Source of the DNA: F1-60-MAGs163 sp046091165
Lineage (GTDB): Bacteria; Actinomycetota; Thermoleophilia; Solirubrobacterales; Solirubrobacteraceae
Direction: 5' to 3'
Assembly: GCA_046091165.1 (NCBI GenBank)
Contig: JBJTBE010000023.1
Coordinates: forward strand, 1-25,123
DNA length: 25,123 bases
The position numbers were made by a program, and so were the translations under genes. This document shows, one piece after another, positions 1-8,457 of this stretch. Within the stretch, counting starts at the first letter, position 1. Each line of letters opens with the position of its first letter. The notes beneath the pieces were generated by a model that saw only the letters and a program-made list of their open reading frames with translations, had not been told where the DNA came from and made no database searches.

Positions 1-242
1 GCGCCACCGTCCGCTTCGCCGACGGTGGCGATCACCTCGCCGATCGGGAGGGTGCGGCCCTCCTCGACGAGGATCCGCAGCACCCCTTCGGCGTCGGACT
101 CGTAGGGCATCGTGGCCTTGTCGGTCTCGATCTCGACGAGCTCGTCGCCGCGCTGCACCTGGTCGCCGTCGGCCTTCAGCCAGCGCACGATCGTCCCCTC
201 CTCCATCGAGTCCGAGAGCCGCGGCATGACGATCTCGGTCAC
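1..242 (-). CDS. pdhC: Dihydrolipoamide acyltransferase (E2), N-terminal lipoyl domain; partial
   Basis: This is the E2 core subunit of a 2-oxo-acid dehydrogenase complex, which carries acyl groups on a swinging lipoyl arm. Only the first 80 codons are present because the gene runs off the left edge. The visible part is one biotinyl/lipoyl domain: it opens VTEIVMPRLSDSMEEGT and carries the lipoylation motif EIETDKAT, with the modified lysine at about residue 42. The GTG start overlaps the E1 beta stop by 4 nt (GTGA on the minus strand), so translation is probably coupled. The E1 alpha/E1 beta/E3 neighbours argue for pyruvate as substrate, but the catalytic domain that would separate pyruvate from branched-chain specificity lies outside the window. 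Confidence 0.9.
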   Translation of the reverse strand, partial: MTEIVMPRLSDSMEEGTIVRWLKADGDQVQRGDELVEIETDKATMPYESDAEGVLRILVEEGRTLPIGEVIATVGEADGG

Positions 243-1237
243 GGGGCCGCCACCTCCCGCCCGGTGGTGGCCAGCACCGCGTCGATCACGTCCGGCGCGT
301 GGGGGAAGGAGAGCTGCTCGAGGTTGCGGGCGTAGGGCATCGGCAGGTCGGCGCCGGTTACCCGCGCGACCGGGGCGTCGAGCCAGTCGAAGGCCTGCTC
401 CTGGATCAGCGCCGCGAGGTTGGCGCCGACCCCGCCGTGCGGCCAGCCCTCCTCGACGACGACGCAGCGGTTGGTCTTGCGCACGCTCTCGAGGATCGTG
501 TCGAGGTCGAGCGGGCGCAGCGTGCGCGGATCGATCACCTCGGCTTCGATCCCGTGCCCGGTGGCGAGCGTTTCGGCGGCCTCCTGGGCGGTGATCGCCA
601 TCCGCGAGACCCCGACGATCGTCACGTCGGTGCCCTCCCGCCGGATGGCCGCGACCCCGAACGGAACGGTGAATTCGGGGTCGTCGGGCACCTCCCCCCG
701 CATGCCGTAGAGGCTCTCGTGCTCGATGAAGACCACCGGGTTGTCGTCGCGGATCGCCGTCTTGAGCAGCCCCTTGGCGTCGGCCGGGGTGCTGGGCACC
801 GCCACCAGCAGGCCCGGCACCTGGAGGTAGAAGGCCTCGAAGGAGTGGGAGTGGGTCGGGCCCAGCTGGTTGCCGGCGCCCCCGGGCATCCGCAGGACCA
901 TCGGCACGCTGGCCTGGCCCCCGAACATGTAGCGGATGGCGGCGGCGTGGTTGACCACCTGGTCGAGGGCGAGCAGCGAGAAGTTCACGGTCATGATCTC
1001 GACCACGGGGCGCAGGCCGGTCATCGCCGCGCCGATCCCGATCCCGGCGAAGCTGTTCTCGGAGATGGGGGTGTCGCGTACGCGCTTCTCCCCGAAGCGC
1101 TCGAGCAGGCCGTTGGTCACCTTGAAGGCCCCGTTGAAGACCCCGATGTCCTCGCCCATCAGGAAGACGCTCCCGTCGCGCTCCATCTCCTCGGCGAGCG
1201 CCTGGTTCAGGGCCTCGCGGTAGCGCATCTCGGCCAT
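239..1237 (-). CDS. pdhB: Pyruvate dehydrogenase-type E1 component, beta subunit
   Basis: This 332-aa protein is the beta subunit of the thiamine-diphosphate-dependent E1 heterotetramer, which decarboxylates a 2-oxo acid and reductively acylates E2. The length is normal for the family. Recognisable elements are the N-terminal transketolase-like pyrimidine-binding domain with MGEDIG (residues 27-32) and RDTPISE (residues 54-60, with the conserved ThDP-activating Glu60), the region GPTHSHSFEA (126-135), and a C-terminal transketolase-type domain with VIDPRTLRPLD. The ATG shares one base with the E1 alpha stop (TGATG) and the stop overlaps the E2 start, as expected of an operon making subunits in fixed ratio. 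Pyruvate is the likeliest substrate; acetoin or branched-chain 2-oxo acids cannot be excluded from sequence alone. Confidence 0.93.
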   Translation of the reverse strand: MAEMRYREALNQALAEEMERDGSVFLMGEDIGVFNGAFKVTNGLLERFGEKRVRDTPISENSFAGIGIGAAMTGLRPVVEIMTVNFSLLALDQVVNHAAAIRYMFGGQASVPMVLRMPGGAGNQLGPTHSHSFEAFYLQVPGLLVAVPSTPADAKGLLKTAIRDDNPVVFIEHESLYGMRGEVPDDPEFTVPFGVAAIRREGTDVTIVGVSRMAITAQEAAETLATGHGIEAEVIDPRTLRPLDLDTILESVRKTNRCVVVEEGWPHGGVGANLAALIQEQAFDWLDAPVARVTGADLPMPYARNLEQLSFPHAPDVIDAVLATTGREVAAP

Positions 1238-2283
1238 CAGCCGGCCGCCTGCCCCTCGACGTCGCGCCCGACCTCACGGTGGTTGGAGTACCAGCCCTGG
1301 ACCTCGCCGCCGAGCACGTAGATGTCCTCGTGCAGCGACCCGGGCTCCGGCTCGGGCGAGGCCTCGGCGAAGGCGAGGGCGCGGTCGACGGTGGCGATCG
1401 CTTCGGCGTCGATCTCCTCGCGCTCGGCGGCGGTGAGGATGCCCGCCTCCTCGAGCCGGTCGCCGAACAGGAGGATCGGGCAGCGCTCGCGCCACTCGCC
1501 GACCTCCTCGCTGGTGCGGTACTCCTCGGGGTCGGCGACCGAGTGGCCGCGGAAGCGGTAGGTCTCGGCCTCGACGAGGATCGGCCGGCGCTCCCGGCGG
1601 GTGGTCTCCACCGCGCGCGAAACCGTCTCCCAGGTGGCTACCACGTCCATCCCGTCGCACTCGACTCCCTCCACGCCGAGGCTCTCGCCCCGGCGCTTCA
1701 TGTCCGGCTGGGCCGAGTGGCGCTCGACCGCGGTCCCCATGCCGTAGAGGTTGTTTACGACCATGAAGACCACCGGCAGGCTCCACAGCGCCGCGAGGTT
1801 GAGCGTCTCGGCGAAGGTGCCCTGGTTTACCGCACCGTCGCCGATCTGGCAGAGGGTCACCTCGTCGGTGCCGCGGTAGTCGCTGCTCAGGGCGATTCCC
1901 GCGCCGATCGGCAGGTTGCCGCCGACGATCCCGTAGCCGCCCATGAAGCGCACGTCGGCGTCGAACATGTGCATCGAGCCGCCGCGGCCCCGGCAGAGGC
2001 CGTCGACCCGCCCGAAGAGCTCGGCCATCACCCGCCCCGGGTCGCTGCCGCGGGCCAGGACATGGCCGTGGGTGCGGTAGGTGCCGATCAGGTAGTCGTC
2101 GGGGCGCAGGGCGGCGACGGTGCCGACGATCGTCGCCTCCTCGCCGATCCCCAGGTGCAGGAAGCCCCCGACCTTCGCCCGCGTGTACTGCTCGCCGGCC
2201 CGCTCCTCGAAACGGCGGATGAGGACCATCTTCTCCAGCCACTCCCGGGCGGTCTGGGGATCTGGCAGCTCGCCTGCGCTCAT
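1237..2283 (-). CDS. pdhA: Pyruvate dehydrogenase-type E1 component, alpha subunit
   Basis: This is the alpha subunit of the E1 decarboxylase (348 aa from the chosen start). The ThDP/Mg-binding motif is clear: GDG at residues 148-150 closing with NN at 177-178. The phosphorylation-loop-like segment YRFRGHSVADP (242-252) is typical of PDH E1 alpha, and GGSMHMFD (101-108) is also conserved in the family. The frame stays open upstream for 18 more codons, but that extension is Arg/Pro-rich and runs back toward the preceding gene. The ATG at 2283, giving MSAGELPD, is preceded by AGGG at a plausible distance and is preferred. There is a 25-nt gap to the 83-aa gene upstream and a 1-nt overlap with E1 beta downstream. 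Confidence 0.93.
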   Translation of the reverse strand: MSAGELPDPQTAREWLEKMVLIRRFEERAGEQYTRAKVGGFLHLGIGEEATIVGTVAALRPDDYLIGTYRTHGHVLARGSDPGRVMAELFGRVDGLCRGRGGSMHMFDADVRFMGGYGIVGGNLPIGAGIALSSDYRGTDEVTLCQIGDGAVNQGTFAETLNLAALWSLPVVFMVVNNLYGMGTAVERHSAQPDMKRRGESLGVEGVECDGMDVVATWETVSRAVETTRRERRPILVEAETYRFRGHSVADPEEYRTSEEVGEWRERCPILLFGDRLEEAGILTAAEREEIDAEAIATVDRALAFAEASPEPEPGSLHEDIYVLGGEVQGWYSNHREVGRDVEGQAAG

Positions 2284-2308
2284 CACCGCTGACCCTAGAG
2301 GGCGCCGC

Positions 2309-2560
2309 CTAGATGTCCTCGGGGGATACCACGGCACTCCAGCGGGAGAGGAACTCCTCCTCGCCCATCCGCGCCAGCTCCTCGCGCAGCGCCGCCTCCA
2401 TGCGGGCGGTATCGCGGGCCGCCACGTCCCAGAAGAGCACGACCTCCATCTCCTCCAGGGAGATGACCTCGACGAGGTCGAATCGTGCGGGCGAGGCGAG
2501 CCGGCCGGGAGCCAGCCCGGCCCTCGTGACCTTCACCTCGTAGCTGCGGGCGGCGCTCAC
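2309..2560 (-). CDS. Small conserved-looking protein of unknown function within the PDH operon
   Basis: This 83-aa protein is not one I recognise. It starts VSAARSYEVKVTRAG, has an apparent beta-rich first half (EVKVTRAG, FDLVEVISLEEMEVVLFWDV) and a helical second half (ARDTARMEAALREELARMG), and ends SAVVSPEDI. It has no Cys, signal peptide or membrane segment. The GTG start overlaps the stop of the DsbA-like gene by 4 nt, which is the main argument that it is a real translated gene; it also has the codon bias of its neighbours. Its place between E3 and E1 alpha suggests co-expression with the dehydrogenase complex, but no function can be assigned. An assembly or accessory role would be a guess. 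Confidence 0.72.
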   Translation of the reverse strand: MSAARSYEVKVTRAGLAPGRLASPARFDLVEVISLEEMEVVLFWDVAARDTARMEAALREELARMGEEEFLSRWSAVVSPEDI

Positions 2561-3138
2561 GGCGCGGGAACCCTCTCGCCGACGGCCGCCGCGGCCGCCT
2601 CGAGCTCGTCGTCGCCGTGGAAGACGAGGTCCGGCTCGTCCCCTTCGCCGGGAACCCAGACCGCCGGCACGTCGCGCACCTGGCGCTCGCGGGCCAGGGC
2701 GGTGGCGCCGTCGAGCTCGCCGGCCACCGCCGCGGTGTCGACCGCCTTGAGCAGGGCGGAGGGATGAATCTCGCAGGAGGAGCCGGCGATGGCGATGCCG
2801 TCGTCGTCGAGCGTCCGCCCGGCGGCGAACGACTGGCGCCAGGCGGCGAGGGCGAACGGGACCGCCCGGCCGATCTGCCGGGCGTAGGTGGCGGCGAGCA
2901 TCGGCCGCCGCGAGTCGAAGGGGAAGGGGTCGGGGAGCCGGAGCTCCTGCAGGCCGCGGGAGGCGATCCGCTCGCCGGCCATCCCGACCTGCCCCGCCGG
3001 GTCGGACGGCGCGGCGAGCTCCCCGGCGCTGACCCCGATCCACTCGACGGGGGCGGGCATCAGGGAGAGGATCCTCTCGGCGCTGAGGTAGGCCTCGAGG
3101 CTGGCGAGGTCGAAGTAGAAGGCGGGGAGCCGTTCCAC
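2557..3138 (-). CDS. DsbA-family thioredoxin-fold protein, HCCA-isomerase-like
   Basis: This is a 193-aa protein of the DsbA/2-hydroxychromene-2-carboxylate isomerase fold. The N-terminus FYFDLASLEAYL matches the strand-loop-helix where HCCA-isomerase-like proteins carry a catalytic Ser in place of the thioredoxin CxxC; here Ser13 occupies that place and no CxxC exists. The segment AITG-like GIAIAGSSCEIHP (115-126) and the cis-proline loop VRDVPAVWV (154-162) fit the C-terminal half of the fold. The GTG at 3138 begins 5 nt after the lpd stop; no better in-frame start lies nearby. It probably acts as a glutathione-independent isomerase or thiol-related enzyme, but the substrate is unknown. Its position inside the PDH operon is unexpected. 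Confidence 0.7.
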   Translation of the reverse strand: MERLPAFYFDLASLEAYLSAERILSLMPAPVEWIGVSAGELAAPSDPAGQVGMAGERIASRGLQELRLPDPFPFDSRRPMLAATYARQIGRAVPFALAAWRQSFAAGRTLDDDGIAIAGSSCEIHPSALLKAVDTAAVAGELDGATALARERQVRDVPAVWVPGEGDEPDLVFHGDDELEAAAAAVGERVPAP

Positions 3139-3143
3139 GCCGC

Positions 3144-4517
3144 TCAGCCGTGGACCAGCCAGCCGTCGGCGGCCCGGGCGGCCTCCATGACCGCCTCGCT
3201 GAGGGTCGGGTGGCCGTGGATCATCCGGGCCACCTCCGGGTAGCCGCCCTCGAGGAGCTTGGCGTTGACCAGCTCCTGGATGAGGTCGGTGGCCCGGTAG
3301 CCGACGATGCTCGCGCCGAGCAGCTCGCCGTAGCGCCGGTCGCCCACGAGCTTGACCATCCCGGACTTCTCGCCGTATACCGCTCCGGCCCCGACGGCCC
3401 CGAACGGCACCTTGCCCACCACCACGTCGTAGCCGGCCTCGGCGGCCTGGGCCTCGGTGAGGCCGAAGCTGCCGACGTTCGGGTCGCAGAAGGTGGCGCG
3501 CGGGATGTCCTGGTAGTCGCGCGGGTGGGGGTCCTCCCCGGCGGCGGCCTCGGCGGCGATGATTCCCTCCTCGCTGGCCTTGTGGGCCAGGGCGGGGCCC
3601 GGAACGATGTCGCCGATGGCGAAGATCCCGGGAGCGCTCGTGCGCATCTGCCCGTCGACCTTCACGCGGCCGTTCTCTCCGAGCTCCACGCCGGCGGCGG
3701 CCAGTCCCAGGCCCTCCTCGTCGGGCCCGCGCCCGGCGGAGATGACCATCCACTGCGCCTCGTGCTCCTCGCCGCCGCTCTTCCAGGTGACCGAGTCCTT
3801 CCCGGCGGAGATCTCCGACAGGTCGGCGCCGGTAACGATCTCGACGCCCTGCTTCTTGAAGGCCCGTTCGACCAGGCGGCTTACGTCCGGGTCCTCGGTG
3901 GGCAGCACGCGGTCGGCGACCTCGTAGAGGGTCACGTCGGTGCCGAAGCGGGCGTAGGCGCTGGCGATCTCGCAGCCCGAGGCGCCGGCGCCGACGACGG
4001 CCATGCTTGCCGGGAGCTCGTCCATAGCCCAGGCCTCCTCGGTGCCGATGACCGGCCCGCCGAACTCGACGCCGGGGATGGGCTGCCCGACCGAGCCGGT
4101 GGCCAGGATGATCGCCTTCGTCGCCTCCAGCCGGCGGCCGTCGACCTCGACGCCGAGCCCCCCGGTGAGGGTGGCGGCGCCCTCGATCAGCTCGATGCCG
4201 TTCTTCTTGAGCAGCATGTCCACGCCGCCGGTTAGCGCCTTGATCACCTTGCCGCGGTGTTCGGCAACGCCGGGGAAGTCGACGGTCGGCTCGCCGACGA
4301 CGATGCCGTGCTCGCCGGCGCTGCGGACCTCCCCGAGCAGGTCGGCCGACCGCAGGACGGCCTTGGCGGGGATGCAGGCCACGTTCAGGCAGCGGCCGCC
4401 GATGTGGCTGCGCTCGATCACCGCGGTCTTCAGGCCCAGCTGCGAGGCCCGGATCGCGGCCACGTAACCGCCCGGTCCCGAGCCGATGACGATGCAGTCG
4501 AAGCTGTCCTGCGCCAT
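3144..4517 (-). CDS. lpdA: Dihydrolipoamide dehydrogenase (E3)
   Basis: This 457-aa flavoprotein reoxidises dihydrolipoyl groups on E2 and passes electrons to NAD+. The FAD-binding GSGPGGYVAA lies at residues 12-21. The redox disulfide is GGRCLNVACIP with Cys43 and Cys48 (the usual family form has Thr before the first Cys and Gly before the second). The NAD-binding GAGASGCEIAS and the FAD motif GIFAIGDI follow. The C-terminal dimer-interface catalytic pair is HGHPTLSE, with His436 and Glu441. No Shine-Dalgarno is visible; instead TAGACT ends 6 nt before the ATG, suggesting a leaderless transcript. It is the first PDH gene of the operon, 40 nt downstream of the 4-TM gene. Being first, it may also serve other lipoyl complexes. 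Confidence 0.95.
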   Translation of the reverse strand: MAQDSFDCIVIGSGPGGYVAAIRASQLGLKTAVIERSHIGGRCLNVACIPAKAVLRSADLLGEVRSAGEHGIVVGEPTVDFPGVAEHRGKVIKALTGGVDMLLKKNGIELIEGAATLTGGLGVEVDGRRLEATKAIILATGSVGQPIPGVEFGGPVIGTEEAWAMDELPASMAVVGAGASGCEIASAYARFGTDVTLYEVADRVLPTEDPDVSRLVERAFKKQGVEIVTGADLSEISAGKDSVTWKSGGEEHEAQWMVISAGRGPDEEGLGLAAAGVELGENGRVKVDGQMRTSAPGIFAIGDIVPGPALAHKASEEGIIAAEAAAGEDPHPRDYQDIPRATFCDPNVGSFGLTEAQAAEAGYDVVVGKVPFGAVGAGAVYGEKSGMVKLVGDRRYGELLGASIVGYRATDLIQELVNAKLLEGGYPEVARMIHGHPTLSEAVMEAARAADGWLVHG

Positions 4518-4529
4518 GCGGCGAGTCTA
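4518..4529 (-). promoter_or_regulatory. Predicted leaderless promoter (-10) of lpdA
   Basis: On the minus strand TAGACT (4529-4524) is followed by exactly 6 nt and then the ATG of lpdA. A start site at the A of the ATG would give a leaderless mRNA. No convincing -35 is present at 16-18 bp, and no Shine-Dalgarno exists. Confidence 0.45.
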
Positions 4530-4557
4530 GGTAACGGACTTCACCGGGGCGGCCCGC

Positions 4558-5049
4558 CTATTGCGGCCGGGCGTGGTCGCCGGGGCGCGGGACCTTGACC
4601 CGGCCCAGCACGCGGACGAGCTTCCAGAAGAGCCAGCCTCCGAGCCCCAGCACGGCCAGGCAGAGGATCAGGGCGAGGAGGTTGCCGGCGACCATCACCG
4701 AGAGGCCGGCGATCACCAGGGTCACGGCCAGCAGGGCCTGGAACCCGAGCAGCGCCCAGTAGCGCAGGTTCCACATTCCCCAGGCCGCCACGAGCATCAG
4801 CGCCCCGAAGAGCAGCACGCCGAAGACGTTGGGCTTCTGGCCCTGGACCTCGACGCCTGCGAGGAAGAGCCCGAGGTTGGAGACGGCGAGGACCACGGCC
4901 ACGACGCTGGCCACCACCACCGGGGTCGGCCGCTCCCCGGGCTCCAGCGGCGTGAGGCCGGCGCGGGCGATCTCGTCGCGCTCGGCGCCGGTGAGCCTCT
5001 TCTTCGGCTCGCCCTGGCCGGGCGGCGGCTTGCGGCTTCTCTTGCCCAC
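4558..5049 (-). CDS. Small four-helix membrane protein of unknown function
   Basis: This 163-aa protein has a basic, hydrophilic N-terminus (about 40 residues, Lys/Arg/Pro-rich) followed by four hydrophobic segments at roughly residues 43-65, 75-92, 97-120 and 122-145, with a short basic tail. The GTG at 5049 (VGKRSRKPPPGQGEPKK) is chosen because the frame upstream runs antisense to the SnoaL-like gene and is Pro/Arg-rich. There are no catalytic motifs. It lies immediately upstream of lpdA on the same strand and is divergent from the SnoaL-like gene. Similar small integral membrane proteins are common in high-GC actinobacteria, but I cannot name a family. Confidence 0.7.
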   Translation of the reverse strand: MGKRSRKPPPGQGEPKKRLTGAERDEIARAGLTPLEPGERPTPVVVASVVAVVLAVSNLGLFLAGVEVQGQKPNVFGVLLFGALMLVAAWGMWNLRYWALLGFQALLAVTLVIAGLSVMVAGNLLALILCLAVLGLGGWLFWKLVRVLGRVKVPRPGDHARPQ

Positions 5050-5116
5050 GGTCAGAGGCTCCGTGGCGGGTCGGGGCTGCGGCTCATCGAGGCAAGTCTC
5101 GCAGGGCGCGGGCCGG

Positions 5117-5122
5117 TAGCGT
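5117..5122 (+). promoter_or_regulatory. Predicted -10 element of the SnoaL-like gene
   Basis: TAGCGT ends 8 nt before the GTG start at 5131. The intervening GAAGAGGG is purine-rich but abuts the start codon, too close to work as a normal Shine-Dalgarno. This suggests a leader of 0-2 nt. Confidence 0.35.
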
Positions 5123-5130
5123 GAAGAGGG

Positions 5131-5628
5131 GTGGACGAGCTTCTCGACAGCTTCCAGGAGGCGTGGTCGGGACGGCGCCGCGGGGCCTTTGCCGCGGTCT
5201 GCGCGCCGGACCTCCACTGGACCGACCCGCTGGTCCAGGAGCCGGTCTACGGCCCCGAGGCGCTCGGCGACCGCGCCGCCCGGCTCTGGGACGCCTTTCC
5301 CGACGCGACGGTCGAGTCGGCCGGCGAGCGCCTCGGCGACGGCCGCTTCATCGCCGCCCCGGTGCTCGTGAGCGGCACCCACCAGGAGTCGATCGCCTCC
5401 ATCCCGGCCACCGGCCGGCGCCTTACGGTTCACGCCCTCCTCTACTGCGAGCTCGACCCCCCGGGGGAGCGGCTCTGGCGGGTTCGGGCCTTCTTCGACG
5501 CCTACGACGCGGCGGTCCAGCTCGGCGTGATGCCCGGGCGCGGATCGATCGGGGAGAAGGCGATCCTCCTGGTCCGGGGCTTCGGGCTGCGTCGCCAGGG
5601 CGGCGACGAGGTGGAGCGCCGCAGATGA
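5131..5628 (+). CDS. SnoaL-like (NTF2-fold) polyketide cyclase family protein
   Basis: This 165-aa protein matches the ester-cyclase/SnoaL-like fold. It has an N-terminal helix (LLDSFQEAWSGRRRGAFAAV), then APDLHWTDPL, the family-typical step where an acidic/aromatic patch lines the pocket, GPEALGDRAARLWDAFPD, and a terminal beta strand leading to ERLWRVRAFFDAYDAAVQLG. These proteins are small cone-shaped enzymes or binding proteins for hydrophobic ligands, and genome context rarely fixes the substrate. The last 40 residues (after GVMPGRG) extend beyond the usual fold. GTG at 5131 is the only sensible start. It stands divergent to the 4-TM gene with an 81-nt gap. Confidence 0.72.
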   Translation: MDELLDSFQEAWSGRRRGAFAAVCAPDLHWTDPLVQEPVYGPEALGDRAARLWDAFPDATVESAGERLGDGRFIAAPVLVSGTHQESIASIPATGRRLTVHALLYCELDPPGERLWRVRAFFDAYDAAVQLGVMPGRGSIGEKAILLVRGFGLRRQGGDEVERRR

Positions 5629-5722
5629 AGGCCTGCCCGGCCAGCGCCGTCGCCCCGGCACACCGGAGCGGTGCAACGACGCGGGCGCAGCGCCCGCCCG
5701 GGCGCCCGTATATTCACGCGCC
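5629..5722 (+). promoter_or_regulatory. SnoaL-argF intergenic region: hairpin and predicted argF -10
   Basis: This 94-nt gap holds a GC-rich inverted repeat CGGGCG-CAG-CGCCCG (about 5682-5697), which lacks a following T-run and so is only a weak terminator candidate. It is followed by TATATT (5709-5714), an AT-rich island in otherwise GC-rich DNA, ending 8 nt before the TTG start of argF. The hexamer is the best -10 match in the window. No good -35 is visible because the hairpin occupies that position. Confidence 0.45.
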
Positions 5723-6607
<885 letters not shown>

Positions 6608-6631
6608 GCCGAAGCTGCGATCCTCGCCCCA

Positions 6632-8023
6632 GTGAGCACCGAGGGCACCACCGGAGCAGTGCGCAGGCGCGTTGACCGGGGCGACGAGCTGGAGCTGGAG
6701 GTCGAGTCGCTGGCCTTCGGCGGCAACGGCGTGGCCCGGGTCGAGCTGGAGGGCGGCCGCAGCTACGTGGTCTTCGTCCGGGATTCCGTTCCCGGCGACC
6801 GGGTGCGCGCCCTGGTTACCCGCCGCAAGCGCCGCTACGCCGAGGCCCGGCCGATCGAGCTGCTCGAGGCCGGCCCGGACCGGATCGAGCCCGTGGCCGA
6901 CCATCCCGGCGTTCCCTGGCAGGTCCTCTCCTACGAGCGCCAGCTGGAGATCAAGGAGGCGCAGGTCGACGAGGCGCTGCGGCGCCTGGGCGGCCTGGAC
7001 GGCTTCGAGCTGGAGCCGATCGTCCCCGCGGCCGAGCAGTGGCGCTACCGGAACAAGCTCGAGTACTCGTTCGGCTCGGTCGACGGCGAGCTCTGCTGCG
7101 GCTTCCACGCGCCGGGCTCGTGGTCGGAGATCGTGCCGCTTGACGACTGCCTGCTGGCCTCCGAGCGGGGAAACGAGGCACGCCGGGTGGCGCTGGAGGC
7201 GCTGCGCCCGCTCGGGCTCGAGCCCTACGACCGCCGCGCCCACACCGGCTTCCTGCGCAACCTCGTGGTGAGGGAGGGCCGGCGCACCGGCGACCTCCAG
7301 GTGCGGCTGGTCACCTCCCCCGGGCCGTTCGACGGCTCCTCCTTTGCCGAGGCGATGGTGGGCGTCGGGGCGACCAGCGTCATCCACTCGGTCGCCGAGC
7401 GCACCGGCGAGACCACCCACGGCGGCCGCGACACCCTGCTGGCCGGCAGCCCGGAGATCGAGGAGCTCTGCGCCGGCCTGCGCTTCTCGCTCGGCGCCGA
7501 GGCCTTCTTCCAGACCAATACCGAGATGGCCGACGTGCTCTACGGGACGGCCGCCGAGTTCGCCGGGCTCAAGGGCTGGGAGCGCTGCTACGACCTCTGC
7601 TGCGGGATCGGCTCGATCGGGCTGGTCCTCGCGCCCAACGCCGGCGAGGTCGTGGGCGTCGAGATCGTCGAGCAGGCGGTGGAGGACGCCCGCCGCAACG
7701 CCGCGCTGAACGAGATCACCAACGCCACCTTCATCGAGGGGAACGTGCGCGTCGTGCTCAAGGAGCTCGCCGAGGGCCCGGCGCGCCCCGACCTGGTGGT
7801 GGTGGACCCGCCGCGCTCGGGCCTGGCCCGCAAGGCGGTGGCGCGGATCGCCGAGGCGGCGCCGAAGCGGATCGTCTACGTCTCCTGCAACCCGACCACG
7901 CTCGCTCCCGACGCGGCGCAGCTCGCCGAGGGCGGCTACCGGCTCGTACGGGTGCGGCCGGTCGACATGTTTCCCCAGACACCGCACATCGAGTGCGTCG
8001 CCCTGCTCGAGCGGGAGGGCTGA
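6632..8023 (+). CDS. TrmA/RlmD-family RNA (uracil-5-)-methyltransferase, lacking the Fe-S cysteines
   Basis: This 463-aa SAM-dependent enzyme would methylate uridine C5 in rRNA or tRNA. It has an N-terminal TRAM-like beta-barrel (ELEVESLAFGGNGVAR, about 20-75), a central domain, and a C-terminal Rossmann methyltransferase with FFQTNTEM, the SAM loop YDLCCGIGSIGL, DPPRSGL, the nucleophile SCNPTT (Cys419) and the proton-abstracting Glu in HIECV (Glu454). RlmD-type enzymes usually carry a Cys cluster (CPHFGxCGGC) right after TRAM; the equivalent stretch here reads DHPGVPWQVLSYERQ with no Cys, so no [4Fe-4S] cluster is expected. The GTG start lies 24 nt after argF, and the stop overlaps the ASCH start (TGATG). 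Confidence 0.88.
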   Translation: MSTEGTTGAVRRRVDRGDELELEVESLAFGGNGVARVELEGGRSYVVFVRDSVPGDRVRALVTRRKRRYAEARPIELLEAGPDRIEPVADHPGVPWQVLSYERQLEIKEAQVDEALRRLGGLDGFELEPIVPAAEQWRYRNKLEYSFGSVDGELCCGFHAPGSWSEIVPLDDCLLASERGNEARRVALEALRPLGLEPYDRRAHTGFLRNLVVREGRRTGDLQVRLVTSPGPFDGSSFAEAMVGVGATSVIHSVAERTGETTHGGRDTLLAGSPEIEELCAGLRFSLGAEAFFQTNTEMADVLYGTAAEFAGLKGWERCYDLCCGIGSIGLVLAPNAGEVVGVEIVEQAVEDARRNAALNEITNATFIEGNVRVVLKELAEGPARPDLVVVDPPRSGLARKAVARIAEAAPKRIVYVSCNPTTLAPDAAQLAEGGYRLVRVRPVDMFPQTPHIECVALLEREG

Positions 8024-8457
8024 TGGCCGAGCTGCGCAAGGGAGAGCATTCGGGGCTGGACGACACCGAGTTCACGTGGGAGGGCTCCCCTTTCGGTGAC
8101 CGGCTCGTCGAGCTGGTGCTCGAGGGAACCAAGACGGCGACCTGCAGCCTGCTCGCCGAATGGGAGGCGGAGGGACGAGAGCCGCCCACGCCGGGGTCGC
8201 GAACCGCGCTGATCGACATGGCCGGCCGCGAGCGCGGGGTGGTCGAGGTAACGGAGGTCCGGGTCGTACCGATCCGCGAGATCGACGACGACTTCGCCCG
8301 GGCCGAGGGCGAGGGGTTCGAGGACGTGGCCCAGTGGCGGGCCGCCCACGAGGAGTTCTGGGCCTCCGACCAGCCCGGCGTGAAGGTCACCGACGAGACG
8401 ATGATCGTCGCCGAGCGCATCCGGCTCGTTGAGCGGTTCGACCAGGGTCACGGCTGA
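8023..8457 (+). CDS. ASCH-domain protein
   Basis: This 144-aa protein carries an ASCH (PUA-like RNA-binding) domain. The signature is GTKTATCSLLAEWE (31-44), which matches the family's conserved G-x-K-x-T/S motif, followed by PTPGSRTALIDMAGRERGVVEVTEVRVVPI, the predicted beta-barrel strands. The helical C-terminus (EDVAQWRAAHEEFWAS) is common in the family. Homologues bind RNA or hydrolyse modified nucleosides; the adjacent RNA methyltransferase makes an RNA-linked role plausible but unproven. ATG at 8023 shares a base with the upstream stop, and the stop at 8457 shares one with the FUSC gene, so three genes are translationally coupled. Confidence 0.85.
   Translation: MAELRKGEHSGLDDTEFTWEGSPFGDRLVELVLEGTKTATCSLLAEWEAEGREPPTPGSRTALIDMAGRERGVVEVTEVRVVPIREIDDDFARAEGEGFEDVAQWRAAHEEFWASDQPGVKVTDETMIVAERIRLVERFDQGHG

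Noticed and set aside
5682..5697. Hairpin CGGGCG-CAG-CGCCCG as an intrinsic terminator for the SnoaL-like gene
   Set aside because: There is no T-run after it, and GC-rich hairpins are frequent by chance at this composition. I note it only as a hairpin.
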